Shown here: piece after piece, positions 38,900 through 47,578 of the stretch
Position numbering within the stretch: the first letter of the stretch is position 1
Layout of the letters: every line of letters starts with the position of its first letter
Assembly (NCBI GenBank): GCA_965203435.1
Contig: CBDBCU010000002.1
Span: 558,001-622,000 of the forward strand
DNA length: 64,000 bases
Direction of reading: 5' to 3'
Source of the DNA: CBDBCU01 sp965203435
Lineage (GTDB): Bacteria > Chloroflexota > Dehalococcoidia > Lucifugimonadales > UBA3495
Made by a program: the position numbers and the translations under genes
Notes under the pieces: model-generated
Database searches by the model: none
Seen by the model: the letters and a program-made list of their open reading frames with translations, nothing else
Told to the model about the DNA's origin: nothing

Positions 38900-39529
38900 A
38901 TGCCGCCGGAAATGTCCCCGGAGATCGTCAGCATTATCGGCGTGGGCATCGCCCTGATGGCCGTGATCGCTACCTTTGCCGGCCTGCTCGTAACCCTGCT
39001 GCTCCGGATGGATCGCCGCAACGATCGCCGCTTCGAAGGCTTGACCGCTGAAGTGAAAGCCATCGCCCAAGCCCAAATCCGCACCGACCACCAGGTGGAA
39101 ATCTTAACCGACCAGATGAAAGAGTTGGTCGCCGAGGTGAAAGCCTTGGCCATCGCCCAGGCTCGCACCGACCAGCAAGTGCAAGGCTTGACCGACCAAG
39201 TGAAAGCCCTTGTCCAAGCTCAAGCCCGCACCGACGAGCAAGTGCAAGCCCTCGTCCAGGCCCAGGCCCGCACCGACGAGCAAGTGCAAGGCTTGACCGA
39301 CCAGATGAAAGCCCTGGCCATCGCCCAGGCCCGCACCGACGAGCAAGTGCAAGCCCTCGTCCAGGCCCAGGCCCGCACCGACCTCCAGCTGAAAGACCTG
39401 GCCGGCCAAGTCAAAGAACTGGTCGAGGAAGTGCAAACCATCGCCCAGGGCCAAGCCCGCCTGGAGGGCGAAGTGCTGATTCTTAAAGACGCCATCCTGC
39501 TCGGCGCCGTAGGGCAAGGCGTGCGGTAG
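38900..39529 (+). CDS. membrane-anchored coiled-coil repeat protein, copy 2
   Basis: The 209-residue protein is nearly identical to copy 1 (37378) in its membrane helix region (IGVGIALMAVIATFAGLLVT) and in its C-terminal GQARLEGEVLILKDAIL end. The number and order of the 14-residue units in the middle differ (several ALVQAQARTDEQ units). ACAGGAGACGAAA gives a good ribosome binding site. The pattern is a tandem duplication followed by repeat shuffling. No known function. Confidence 0.72.
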   Translation: MPPEMSPEIVSIIGVGIALMAVIATFAGLLVTLLLRMDRRNDRRFEGLTAEVKAIAQAQIRTDHQVEILTDQMKELVAEVKALAIAQARTDQQVQGLTDQVKALVQAQARTDEQVQALVQAQARTDEQVQGLTDQMKALAIAQARTDEQVQALVQAQARTDLQLKDLAGQVKELVEEVQTIAQGQARLEGEVLILKDAILLGAVGQGVR

Positions 39530-39557
39530 TTCTCTCCCACCGTCCTCCCGCCCCCCT

Positions 39558-39662
39558 ACCGTCCTTCCCGCGCAAGCGGGAATCCCGATGTTGCTTGCCG
39601 AGGATGCGGCGGCATCAGGCAGTACCACCGTCCTGGATTCCCGCTTACGCGGGAATGACGGT
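39558..39662. repeat. full R1 element, CCTT variant
   Basis: 105 bp; the left end reads ACCGTCCTTCCCGCGC and the right end is the usual inverted form. Confidence 0.85.
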
Positions 39663-39726
39663 AGAGAGGGGCGGGAAGGACGGTAGGGGCCGCCGGTAAA
39701 GGCGGCGGCGGGTTAGGCGCCCCCTT

Positions 39727-39993
39727 TCACTCCCCAATCAGCCCCTTATCCCGCAGAATCTCAATGTAACCAGGGAAATCCAGGGTGCAACTGACAGCGG
39801 CGCTCAACTGCTCAACGCTCAGCCGCAGTTGACGCCGAACCTGATGCGGCTCGAATTCTTTGGGACTGCGGGAGCGGAGGGTGCTGATGATTAGCTCGCC
39901 CCCATAGTAAAGCTTGGCTTTCCGGTGATTCCCGCCCTCGCTGATTTCCATACGGAACTTCCGGGCTACCGCGTCGAATTCCCGGGGCGTCAT
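39727..39993 (-). CDS. HicA-like toxin candidate
   Basis: ATG 39993 overlaps the upstream gene's stop by 4 bp (ATGA). The 88-residue protein has the HicA-style pattern around GGNHRKAKLYYGGELIIS with the conserved His, then PHQVRRQLRLSVEQL. HicA toxins are small double-stranded-RNA-binding-fold RNases. The C-terminal 25 residues are longer than in typical HicA. The partner gene immediately upstream resembles HicB in being co-translated and acidic, so this is probably a toxin-antitoxin pair. Confidence 0.62.
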   Translation of the reverse strand: MTPREFDAVARKFRMEISEGGNHRKAKLYYGGELIISTLRSRSPKEFEPHQVRRQLRLSVEQLSAAVSCTLDFPGYIEILRDKGLIGE

Positions 39994-40325
39994 ACCGGTT
40001 CCACCTGGCCCTGCAAGACGGCCCAAACCTGCCGCAGACCCTTGCCCAAATGATCCTGCTCCGCGGCCAGGGTCAGATAAAGGTCGGCCAGGGAATGTTG
40101 CAGGTCGGCAATGGCTGCGGGCAGATTGTCGCCAAAACCAAACTCGTCCAGCCCCTCGGCTGCAGCGACAATCTGCCCGCCCTCCTCCGTCAGAACCACC
40201 TCAATCGCCGCCTTTACCCGCAGCCGGGCATCGGCCAGGGATTCCAGTTTAATGCGGGCCGGCAGGGTAAGCCCGGAGGACAGGTCGCCGGTTGCGCGGG
40301 CGATAACGCTATGTTCTTGAACCAT
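39990..40325 (-). CDS. HicB-like antitoxin candidate
   Basis: The 111-residue protein is acidic. Its C-terminal half contains VLTEEGGQIVAAAEGLDEF, then GDNLPAAIADLQHSLADLY, a pattern like the HicB RNase-H-like fold (EGLxxFGxGxxxxEAI). It is translated just before the HicA-like gene with a 4-bp overlap. AGGCGTCTT precedes ATG 40325, with CGGAGGC further up. The assignment rests mostly on gene order and the DEFGFGDN motif, so it is tentative. Confidence 0.58.
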   Translation of the reverse strand: MVQEHSVIARATGDLSSGLTLPARIKLESLADARLRVKAAIEVVLTEEGGQIVAAAEGLDEFGFGDNLPAAIADLQHSLADLYLTLAAEQDHLGKGLRQVWAVLQGQVEPV

Positions 40326-40415
40326 AAGACGCCTCCGGAGGCCGGTTTGGGGAAAGGGCGGCTTTGCCGTTGCTCAGGATAACCGCTTTTGGGGAAAGGG
40401 CAAGCGGCTGTACCT

Positions 40416-40516
40416 ACCGTCATTCCCGCGTAAGCGGGAATCCAGAACGGCGTTGCCCTATGCCGCCGCATCCTCGGCAAGCAACATCGGGATTCCCGCT
40501 TGCGTGGGAAGGACGG
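40416..40516. repeat. full R1 element
   Basis: 101 bp; the right end is altered (TTCCCGCTTGCGTGGGAAGG). The rest of the 284-bp gap 40326-40609 holds nothing recognisable. Confidence 0.85.
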
Positions 40517-40609
40517 TAGGGGGGCAAAACCCAAAACCCCCCCAGCCGCCACGCCGCCGCGCAACCGCCAGGGGGTTCCCTTGCCGCTTACCCCGACCCC
40601 GCCAACCGC

Positions 40610-41633
40610 CTACTTCCGGCAGGTGGCCGTGTAGAAAATCTGCGCGTACGCCCGATACTTGCGGTGGGTCGCCCGATCATCCTCATTCGGGCCAAGGGCG
40701 AGGTTAGGGTTGCCATCACCGTCCGAATCGTAGTACCGCCACCTTACATTGGTGGCCCGGCGGTAGCCCAGAGCTACGCACTCCTCCGTGGCTCCGCCCG
40801 GCACCGAGAGGAGAGCCGCAGTCGGCTGGGTTGCTTCCCCATTGCCATTCCGGGCCCATTCGGCGGCTTGGTCATCGGTCACAATCCACGCATCCCGGGC
40901 GTTGGCCTGCGCCGTAGCATCATTGGCGACGGTATCGGGAGCGCCTTGCCGGCCGAAAGCGATGATATACGCATTGGTAGTTGTCCGGCCGGTCCTAGCC
41001 CAAAGGGGTATGGGCGGGCTTTGCCCGGCGATGTAATCGGGGTTAGGTCCCAGATAACCGGTAGTGGGACCACCGGCATTTGTGGGTATGGTAAGAACGG
41101 CCAGTTCGCTGTTCGGATACTCCCGGTCATACACCAGGCTCAGCCGTTGCTCCCGCCGCCGCCGTTTCTTTTCCTCCCGGGGAAACTCAAAGATGCGGTC
41201 GATGCTCATCCCGGTAATGCCGGATTCGCCCTCGGTCAGCCAGCCCTCCTGGGCGGCGATAAAGCCGCGGAAGCGGCCCTGCTCGCCCTGATAGACGGTG
41301 TCATCCCGCTCGTTGCGGTCGCGGCCGGCCTCCCAGGTTTCGGTCTTGGTAAAGGTATCGGACTGGTCGATGGCGCAGTAGAGGGTTTTGCCGCGATTGG
41401 CGGCGAGGGATTCCAGGATGGAAGTAGTGCGGTCGTCGTGGGCAAAGGCTTGCCAGTCGGAACAGTCCCAGGGGATGGCCCGGGCGGCCTGGGCCGTGGG
41501 CGCAGCCGGGCCGTTCTTATCAGCCCGGAATGTGGATGGCCCGGGCGGCCTGGGCCGTGGGGCTGCTGCTGCCGCTGCTGGCGGCGATAAGACCTAAGGC
41601 CAGGGCCAGGCCAATAACCAGGGCTTTAATCAT
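40610..41633 (-). pseudogene. secreted-protein gene frameshifted by a 61-bp tandem duplication
   Basis: ATG 41633 opens a signal peptide (MIKALVIGLALALGLIAASS then AQAARAI) but stops at 41520. DNA at 41473-41500 (GGATGGCCCGGGCGGCCTGG...) is repeated 61 bp on at 41534. Removing one copy joins the signal peptide in frame to AIPWDCSDWQAFAHD and onward through 41209 to the stop at 40610, a 320-residue secreted protein. Its C-terminus has DSDGDGNPNLALGPNEDD and two late Cys. No family is recognised. 61 is not a multiple of three, so the gene is off as read here. Confidence 0.72.
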
Positions 41634-42145
41634 CCGGTTTCCTCCTATAGTCGCACCTCGCGGCGTCCAATTTCCCGCCAGTATAACCGGCCATAAAGGG
41701 CTTGTCAACAACAAAACCGGGGCAATTTATTTCGGATTGGGGGGGATTCCCTCCGCCCCTTCATCCTTCAACAAGTTCAGGATGAGCGGAATGGGGGCGG
41801 CGGCCCTGCAACCGTCATTCCCGCCTCTTTCTACCGTCATTCCCGCGTAAGCGGGAACCCCGCCGCCCCCTTTACCGTCCTTCCCGCCGCCCCTTTCTAC
41901 CGTCATTCCCGCGTAAGCGGGAACCCCGCCGCCCTTTCTACCGTCCTTCCGCCGGCCCCCCTTTACCGTCATTCCCGCGCAAGCGGGAACCCCGCCGGTA
42001 CTGAAAAGACCAGCCCTTTGCCGCCCAACCGCCGCCGGATTCCCGCTTACGCGGGAATGACGGTAGGATACCCCTAGACAGCCGCCGCCAATAGTGGTAA
42101 TCTTACCCCCATAAACCAACCATCCTGGAAATTGAGGAGACGCCA
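41634..42145. repeat. repeat-filled gap: R2 half copy and R1 elements
   Basis: An R2 half lies at 41761-41789, R1 plus-oriented half copies at about 41833-41862 and 41899-41928, and a full R1 at 41965-42064. No coding frame is credible. ATTGAGGAGACGCC at the end is the ribosome binding site of the next gene. Confidence 0.8.
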
Positions 42146-42619
42146 ATGTCCCCGGATCTGATTGGCACTATCGGCGTAGGCATCGCCATCATCGGCGTGA
42201 TGATAACCTTCCTAATCCGGACGGAACTCCGCATCCGCCGGGACCAGCGGCTCGACCGCGATAACCAGCGGCTAGACCAGACCAACGGGCGCATCGGCCG
42301 CAACAGCGAACAGACCATCGGCCGCAACAACGAGCGGCTCGACACCCTGATTGACGAAGTGCGCGCCATCGCCCAAAGCCAAGCCCGTACCGACCGGCAG
42401 TTGCAAACCCTGATCCAAGCCCAAGCCCGCACCGACGAGCAACTGAAAACCCTGATTCAAGCCCAAACCCACACCGACGGCCTGGTAAAAGAAGTGTCCG
42501 ACCAGCTGAAAGAATCGGTCGCGGAACTGCAAACCGTCGGCCGGAATCAGGCCCGGCTGGAGGGCGAGGTGATGATTATCAAAGACGCCTTCCTGCTCCG
42601 CGCCGTGGGCCAGGAATAA
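42146..42619 (+). CDS. membrane-anchored coiled-coil protein, diverged third copy
   Basis: The 157-residue protein keeps the design of the 37378 and 38900 proteins: MSPDLIGTIGVGIAIIGVM membrane helix, coiled-coil units (SQARTDRQLQTLIQAQ) and a GRNQARLEGEVMIIKDAFLL end. The first coiled-coil part is different (RRDQRLDRDNQRLDQTNGR). TTGAGGAGACGCC before the ATG matches the ribosome binding sites of the other two. It is an older duplicate. Confidence 0.7.
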   Translation: MSPDLIGTIGVGIAIIGVMITFLIRTELRIRRDQRLDRDNQRLDQTNGRIGRNSEQTIGRNNERLDTLIDEVRAIAQSQARTDRQLQTLIQAQARTDEQLKTLIQAQTHTDGLVKEVSDQLKESVAELQTVGRNQARLEGEVMIIKDAFLLRAVGQE

Positions 42620-43112
42620 AAGGCGGCTGTAATCAGGGCCGCGCCGGGCTATTCCGCTTTCCCCTTTGCCCGGGAAGGACGGTAGAGAGAGGGGCGGCCC
42701 CCCCACCGTCCTTCCCGCGTAAGCGGGAACCCCGCCGCCCCTTTCTACCGTCCTTCCCCGCCGCCCCTTTCTACCGTCCTTCCCGCGTAAGCGGGAGCCC
42801 CGAACGGTATTGCCTTATGCCGCCGCAGACCCCGCCAGCAAGCCTCTTTCCGCTCATCCTGAACTTGTTGAAGGATGGCCGGCAGGATTTTCAGATTCCC
42901 CGGGATTTTCCTTATCGGCCGCCGGCCATCCTTCAACAAGTTCAGGATGAGCGGATGGGGGGCAACCGGTTCAGGATGAGCGGGAAAATGGCAACCGGTT
43001 TCAGGATGAGCGTATGGGGGCGGCCGTAAAAATAAGTCGCCATAAATAATTTGGCTTAACGCATTGGGCAGATTATACTGCCGACAAAGTTACATATCGG
43101 GAGGTATCAACT
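42620..43112. repeat. repeat-filled gap: R1 halves and a full R2 element
   Basis: R1 halves (CCTT variant) lie at 42705-42734 and 42773-42802 and a complete R2 pair at 42850-42954. Its interior (TTTTCAGATTCCCCGGGATT) matches that of the R2 at 6768-6871. 42955-43060 holds degenerate R2 fragments. TTATACTGCC near 43070 may be the -10 region of the next gene. Confidence 0.8.
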
Positions 43113-43382
43113 ATGTTGCAAGGGAGCTGTTCCAATTGCGGGGTCGACCCGGCGGAGGAGCGGCGGCGGTGGGCCGAATCCCTGGCTTACCAAGCCGCCT
43201 GGGATCGCACTGAGGACGACGATGATGACCGGATTGCCCGGTACATTGTCGCCTGCGATCGGGTTCAGGAATTGCTGGCGGAGGGCGATTATCCCGAGGC
43301 GGTCATCGTCGCCGCCCTTCTAGCCCGGAAACTGAACGACAACGCGGCCCTGACCCTGGCCGCGGTCTTGGCGGAGGAATAA
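43113..43382 (+). CDS. hypothetical acidic protein, 89 aa
   Basis: CGGGAGGTATCAACT precedes the ATG, a good ribosome binding site. The protein starts MLQGSCSNCG with a CxxC pair and continues as acidic helices (RTEDDDDDRIARYIVACD, AEGDYPEAVIVAALLARKL). One CxxC alone is not a full zinc site unless it dimerises. No family is recognised. It is a lone gene between repeat clusters. Confidence 0.65.
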   Translation: MLQGSCSNCGVDPAEERRRWAESLAYQAAWDRTEDDDDDRIARYIVACDRVQELLAEGDYPEAVIVAALLARKLNDNAALTLAAVLAEE

Positions 43383-43402
43383 GCGGATAGGGGATGACCA
43401 AG

Positions 43403-44689
43403 TCATCCCCCATCCCTTTCCAGATAGGCCCGAAACTCCGGGTAGCTGCCGAATTGGGCTACGATTTCCAGAAAATGTTTCAGGGAGGGGCTGCGGCGGC
43501 GCAGTTCCTGCAATTGCCCGCCGATGGGGCTGACCGAGCCGGGGCCGGTGGCGTAGCTGCCATGAAAGGCAAAGTATGCCTGGTTCAGCTTGCGGATATA
43601 GTAGCCGTTGGCGAGGAAATGCTGCCGCCGCTGTTCCATATACGCCTCGGCGGCGGCTATCTGCCCGGCGGCCAGCAGTTCCTCAGCCCGGCGGCGGGTC
43701 TGCCGCATTTCGGCGGTAAAGGCAAAGCCGCCGCGGCGGCCGGTGGTTGGCGGCTCCGGCGGCGGGGCGGCCGGGTCGGATAGCGGCGGCCCCGGCGGCG
43801 GCGTTCCGGTCATCGCGGCATAGGCTTGTTGACCCAGCTCGGCCCCGGCGATACTGGCAATCGTTTCGTTCAGGGTCAGCATTTCCGGGCTGGCCCGAAA
43901 GTTGCGGCCCAGGGGCCGGAAAAACAGCCATTGATGCAGCCATTCGTGGGCGGCGATTTCCAGGGCGTAGCGCAAACCCACGGTGTCCAACGCTATGCTG
44001 GGATAGACCGACAGGCCGCCGGTGCCTTCGACCAGGGCCGAAAGGTTGTCCGACCGCCGCAGTTCATCCTCGATTTCCGCCTTAATGGTATCGCTCAGGT
44101 CGGGGCGCAACAGGGCCGACTGCTGGGCGTAGATGCGATCCCGGGGGGAAACCATCAGCAGATGCGGCGGCCCGCCGAATACCACATCCACCGGGGGAAA
44201 GACGCCGCCCCAGGAGGCGACAATGTCCTGGTCGGTCAAGGCTTGGGAAAGGGCTTGCTCGACGGCGATTTCGGCGGCCGGGCGCAGTTCCCGGCGGCGG
44301 GCGTCAATCCGGGCCAAGGATGCCAATTCCTGGACGGCGGGCGGGCCGACGGCAACCCCGGCCAACTGCCGCCGCTGTTCCCAACGCCGCAGTTCCTGCC
44401 CCAAGGCAAAAAACTCCCGGGCTTGGGCGTCCCGTTCCGGCGGGGTCAAAGTTTCCCGGCCCGGCCAATAGTCCGCCAGCCGCCGCAACCAGCCGCCGGG
44501 CAGATGATTCAGTTCCCAAGCCAATATGCTGTAGCGGTAGGGAGCGGCGGCCAAGTCCACCGCCGTAGGCCGGTAATCGCCGCCGCCGGCCAGCAGCAGC
44601 AAGCCAACAATAAAGACGGCCAGCACAACCCGGCGCAACGGCCGCCCGAGCCGGCGGCGGTGTTCCCTTTGCCGGCGGCGGGAAAGCAA
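43403..44689 (-). CDS. membrane-anchored zinc-protease-like protein (HExxH)
   Basis: TTG 44689 is preferred because AGGAGG lies nine bases upstream; the longer frame to 44731 runs into an R2 repeat. The 428-residue protein has a basic N-terminus, one membrane helix (VVLAVFIVGLLLLAGG) and a large outer domain. HEWLHQWLFF (HExxH) is followed by LNETIASIAGAELG, the Glu-containing second motif of gluzincin metallopeptidases. A Pro-rich linker precedes a C-terminal helical part. It is probably an extracytoplasmic metallopeptidase; the substrate is unknown. It is not a known family that I can name with confidence. Confidence 0.72.
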   Translation of the reverse strand: MLSRRRQREHRRRLGRPLRRVVLAVFIVGLLLLAGGGDYRPTAVDLAAAPYRYSILAWELNHLPGGWLRRLADYWPGRETLTPPERDAQAREFFALGQELRRWEQRRQLAGVAVGPPAVQELASLARIDARRRELRPAAEIAVEQALSQALTDQDIVASWGGVFPPVDVVFGGPPHLLMVSPRDRIYAQQSALLRPDLSDTIKAEIEDELRRSDNLSALVEGTGGLSVYPSIALDTVGLRYALEIAAHEWLHQWLFFRPLGRNFRASPEMLTLNETIASIAGAELGQQAYAAMTGTPPPGPPLSDPAAPPPEPPTTGRRGGFAFTAEMRQTRRRAEELLAAGQIAAAEAYMEQRRQHFLANGYYIRKLNQAYFAFHGSYATGPGSVSPIGGQLQELRRRSPSLKHFLEIVAQFGSYPEFRAYLERDGG

Positions 44690-45143
44690 AAATCCGTTCC
44701 TCCTGAATTCCGGTTTCCGCCCATCCTGCAACGGAGTTCAGGATGAGCGGGGGGAGTGGCTGCGTCTCTAATGCTGTCCTTCCCGCCGCCTCCTACCGTC
44801 ATTCCCGGCCGCCCCTACCGTCATTCCCGCGTAAGCGGGAATCCCGAACGGCGCTGCCTTATGATGTTGCCCCCTTGTCAAGCAACTGCGGGATTCCCGC
44901 TTACGCGGGAATGACGGTCGGGGCGGCGGCCGGGGAATAGCGGCCGGCTGTCGACCAGTCCTTGCCGGATTCCCGCTTACGCGGGAATGACGGCAGAGAG
45001 GCGGCCGGGGAATGGCGGCCGGCTGTCGACCAGTCCTTGCCGGATTCCCGCTTACGCGGGAATGACGGTAGGGGTGGCGCGGAAATGGCAGTAGGGCATA
45101 CGGGAATGACGGTTGCTATATGCCCTCCGCCCCTCCGCCGCCG
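44690..45143. repeat. R2 and R1 repeats with a 75-bp tandem duplication
   Basis: A degenerate R2 lies at about 44715-44750 and a full R1 at 44817-44918. R1 right halves with shared flanking sequence (GGCCGGCTGTCGACCAGTCC) end near 44993 and 45070, two copies of a unit offset by 75 bp. No gene is seen. Confidence 0.8.
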
Positions 45144-46214
45144 CTACCGGGCCCGGTACAGGTTTTTCAGGCCGCGGACGGCGGCCAGTCGTTCCTCGGC
45201 GATCCGGTCGGCGGCCTCGGCGGTGGGGCGTTCCTCGGCTTGGGCCGTGGCGATGACCCGTTCCATAATTTCGTAGATGCGCTCGGTCTTTTCCCGGGCC
45301 AATTCCGGGTTGTAAGCCATCCCCACCTCGGCGGATACATTGATGACGCCGCCGGCGTTAATCACATAGTCCGGGGCGTACAAAATGCCGCGGCGATGCA
45401 GTTCTACGCCATCGGATTCGGTCAGCAGCTGATTGTTGGCCCCGCCGGCTACGATGCGGGCGGTCAGCCGGGGGATGGTGTCGCCGTTCAGCGTCCCGCC
45501 CAGGGCGCAGGGCGAAAAAATGTCGCTGGGGACATCATAAATATCCTCCGGGGCCGCCGTTTTCAGTCCCAACTCCCGGGCCTTGTCCAAAGCGCCGGCA
45601 TAGACATCGCTAATCGTCAGTTGGGCCTCCTCTTGCAAGAGATGCTGGGCGGTATGCCAAGCCACCTTGCCAAAACCCTGCATCGTCACCCGCTTGCCGC
45701 GCAGGGAATCGCTGCCCCAAACGGCTTGGGCGCAGGCTTTCATCCCCATATAAATGCCCAGGCCGGTCATAATGGAAGTGTCGCCGCTGCCGCCCCGGGA
45801 CAAGGGCAAGCCGACCACATACTCGGTTTCCTGGCGCACATATTCCAAATCCCGGCCGCTGCTGCCCACATCGGTGGTGGTAATGTAACGGCCGCCCAGG
45901 GCATCCACCGCCCGCCCATAGGCCCGCAGCAGGGCTTCGGATTTATGGCTATGGGGGTCGGCGATGATGACGCCCTTGCCGCCGCCCAGGGGCAGGTCGG
46001 CGGTAGCCGATTTGTAGGTCATGGCCCGGCTCAGCCGCAGGGCGTCTTGCAAAGCCTCCTGCTCCGTGGCGTAGGGCCAGATGCGGACGCCGCCGCAGGC
46101 CGGCCCCAGGGTAGTGTCGTGGATGGCTACGATGGCTTTCAAGCCGGCCGCCGGGTCGGTGAACAGGGCCAGCTGCTCGTAGCCGTACCGGCTCATTTCG
46201 TCAAAAATCGGCAT
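45144..46214 (-). CDS. leucine dehydrogenase / Glu-Leu-Phe-Val dehydrogenase
   Basis: The 356-residue protein aligns with leucine dehydrogenases: GPACGGVRIWPYATEQEAL, the catalytic Lys68 (MTYKSA) and Lys80 (LPLGGGKG), DVGSSGRDLEYV and the NAD-binding stretch VTMQGFGKVAWHTAQHL. It interconverts branched-chain amino acids and their 2-oxo acids with NAD and ammonia. CAGGAGGTTGTCCTG precedes ATG 46214. It is divergent from ilvE at 46561, both acting on branched-chain amino acids, so a shared regulatory region 46215-46560 is possible, although that region mainly holds R1 repeats. Confidence 0.93.
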   Translation of the reverse strand: MPIFDEMSRYGYEQLALFTDPAAGLKAIVAIHDTTLGPACGGVRIWPYATEQEALQDALRLSRAMTYKSATADLPLGGGKGVIIADPHSHKSEALLRAYGRAVDALGGRYITTTDVGSSGRDLEYVRQETEYVVGLPLSRGGSGDTSIMTGLGIYMGMKACAQAVWGSDSLRGKRVTMQGFGKVAWHTAQHLLQEEAQLTISDVYAGALDKARELGLKTAAPEDIYDVPSDIFSPCALGGTLNGDTIPRLTARIVAGGANNQLLTESDGVELHRRGILYAPDYVINAGGVINVSAEVGMAYNPELAREKTERIYEIMERVIATAQAEERPTAEAADRIAEERLAAVRGLKNLYRAR

Positions 46215-46364
46215 CAGGACAACCTCCTGGGGGTAGGATGGGCCGGCAAGCCAGCAACGGATAGTTGCCGGATGATTCGATTATACTGGATAAAACCGGG
46301 CGGGCAATAGGGGCGGCGGCAACGGGTTCCGGTCGATTAGGGAAAAGCAAGCCTATCCCGGCCT

Positions 46365-46435
46365 ACCGTCCTTCCCGCGTAAGCGGGAATCCTGAAAAGC
46401 CGCGGACTCGAGATTCCCACTTTCGTGGGAATGAC
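46365..46435. repeat. R1 element with degenerate right end
   Basis: ACCGTCCTTCCCGCGTAAGC starts at 46365 and the inverse is degenerate (ATTCCCACTTTCGTGGGAAT). It lies in the 346-bp divergent gap between the leucine dehydrogenase and ilvE genes. Confidence 0.7.
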
Positions 46436-46560
46436 GATTGCTATATGGGATTGCCCGGCCGGTTAGGCAAATAATCCCTTGTGCTGAACCGTTATTGCCT
46501 TTATAATGCCCGGCGGTTAGCCCCATTCCGCAGTTCAGCAGCAAAATCGGAGGGTATGTC

Positions 46561-47571
46561 GTGACTACAGGCGCAGACAATTCGCAAGGCGGGGAGCCGT
46601 TGGCCTTTTTCCGGGGGGATTATGTCCCCCTCAGCCAGGCCAAGGTCAGCGTTACCACCCATGCCCTGCACTACGGCACCGGGGTGTTCGAGGGCATTCG
46701 CGGCAACTGGAATCAAGAGCAGGGCGTGGTCAACATTTTCCGGCTGCGGGAGCATTACGCCCGCCTGCTCCAGGGCTGCCGCCTGCTGTTGATGGACCTG
46801 CCCTATTCCATCGAGGACCTGTGCCACATCACCGTGGAACTGGTGGCGCGCAACGGCCATCGGGAGGACATCTACATCCGCCCCCTGGTCTATAAGAGCG
46901 CCGAACTGGTCGCCAATCTCAAGCTCCAGGATTTGGAGTGCGACTTTACGCTGATGACGGTGCCTTTCGGCAACTATCTGGGCACCGACCTGCTGCGCTG
47001 CTGCACTTCCACCTGGCGGCGGGTGGACGACCCGATGATTCCGGCCCGGCTGAAAATCTGCGGCATCTATGTCAACAGCATTTTAGCCAAGACCGAGGCC
47101 ACCCTGGCCGGCTTTGACGAGGCCATCCTGCTGAATCACGACGGCCATGTCTGCGAAGGTTCCGGGGAAAACATCTTTATCGTGGTGGATGGCCGGCTGA
47201 TCACCCCGCCGCTAGAGGAAAATGTGCTGCCCGGCATCACTAGGGACACGGTGGTGCAGCTGGCGGCCCGGGAGCTGGGCTTGGAACTGGTGGAACGGCG
47301 CATTGATCGCAGCGAGCTGTATCTGGCCGACGAGGTGTTTCTCACCGGCACCGCGGCCCACTTGACTCCGGTGGTGGAACTGGATCACCGCACTATTGCC
47401 GATGGCCAGGCCGGGCCGGTGTCCAGCCAGCTGCAAAAACTCTACTTTGACATCGTGGTGGGCAACAATGCCAAGTTCCGCCACTGGTGTACCCCGGCGG
47501 CCCCCCGCACCGCGGGGACGGCCATTGAGGACGAACTGCTCCGCCGGTCGACTCCGGACATTGGCGCCTGA
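46561..47571 (+). CDS. ilvE: branched-chain amino acid aminotransferase
   Basis: The 336-residue class IV aminotransferase starts at GTG 46561 (CGGAGGG upstream). It shows VTTHALHYGTGVFEGIRG, IRPLVYKSAEL, the PLP Lys165 in ARLKICGIYVNS, LLNHDGHVCEGSGENIF and GITRDTVVQLA. It transfers amino groups between leucine, isoleucine or valine and 2-oxoglutarate. A retropepsin-like protein gene follows after 7 bp and plsY after a further 28 bp, so it probably leads an operon. The C-terminal 25 residues are a slightly extended tail. Confidence 0.95.
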   Translation: MTTGADNSQGGEPLAFFRGDYVPLSQAKVSVTTHALHYGTGVFEGIRGNWNQEQGVVNIFRLREHYARLLQGCRLLLMDLPYSIEDLCHITVELVARNGHREDIYIRPLVYKSAELVANLKLQDLECDFTLMTVPFGNYLGTDLLRCCTSTWRRVDDPMIPARLKICGIYVNSILAKTEATLAGFDEAILLNHDGHVCEGSGENIFIVVDGRLITPPLEENVLPGITRDTVVQLAARELGLELVERRIDRSELYLADEVFLTGTAAHLTPVVELDHRTIADGQAGPVSSQLQKLYFDIVVGNNAKFRHWCTPAAPRTAGTAIEDELLRRSTPDIGA

Positions 47572-47578
47572 GGCCGTT

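Noticed and set aside
44689..44731. Longer start of the zinc-protease-like gene at 44731
   Set aside because: The added codons read through an R2 repeat, and the ribosome binding site fits TTG 44689.
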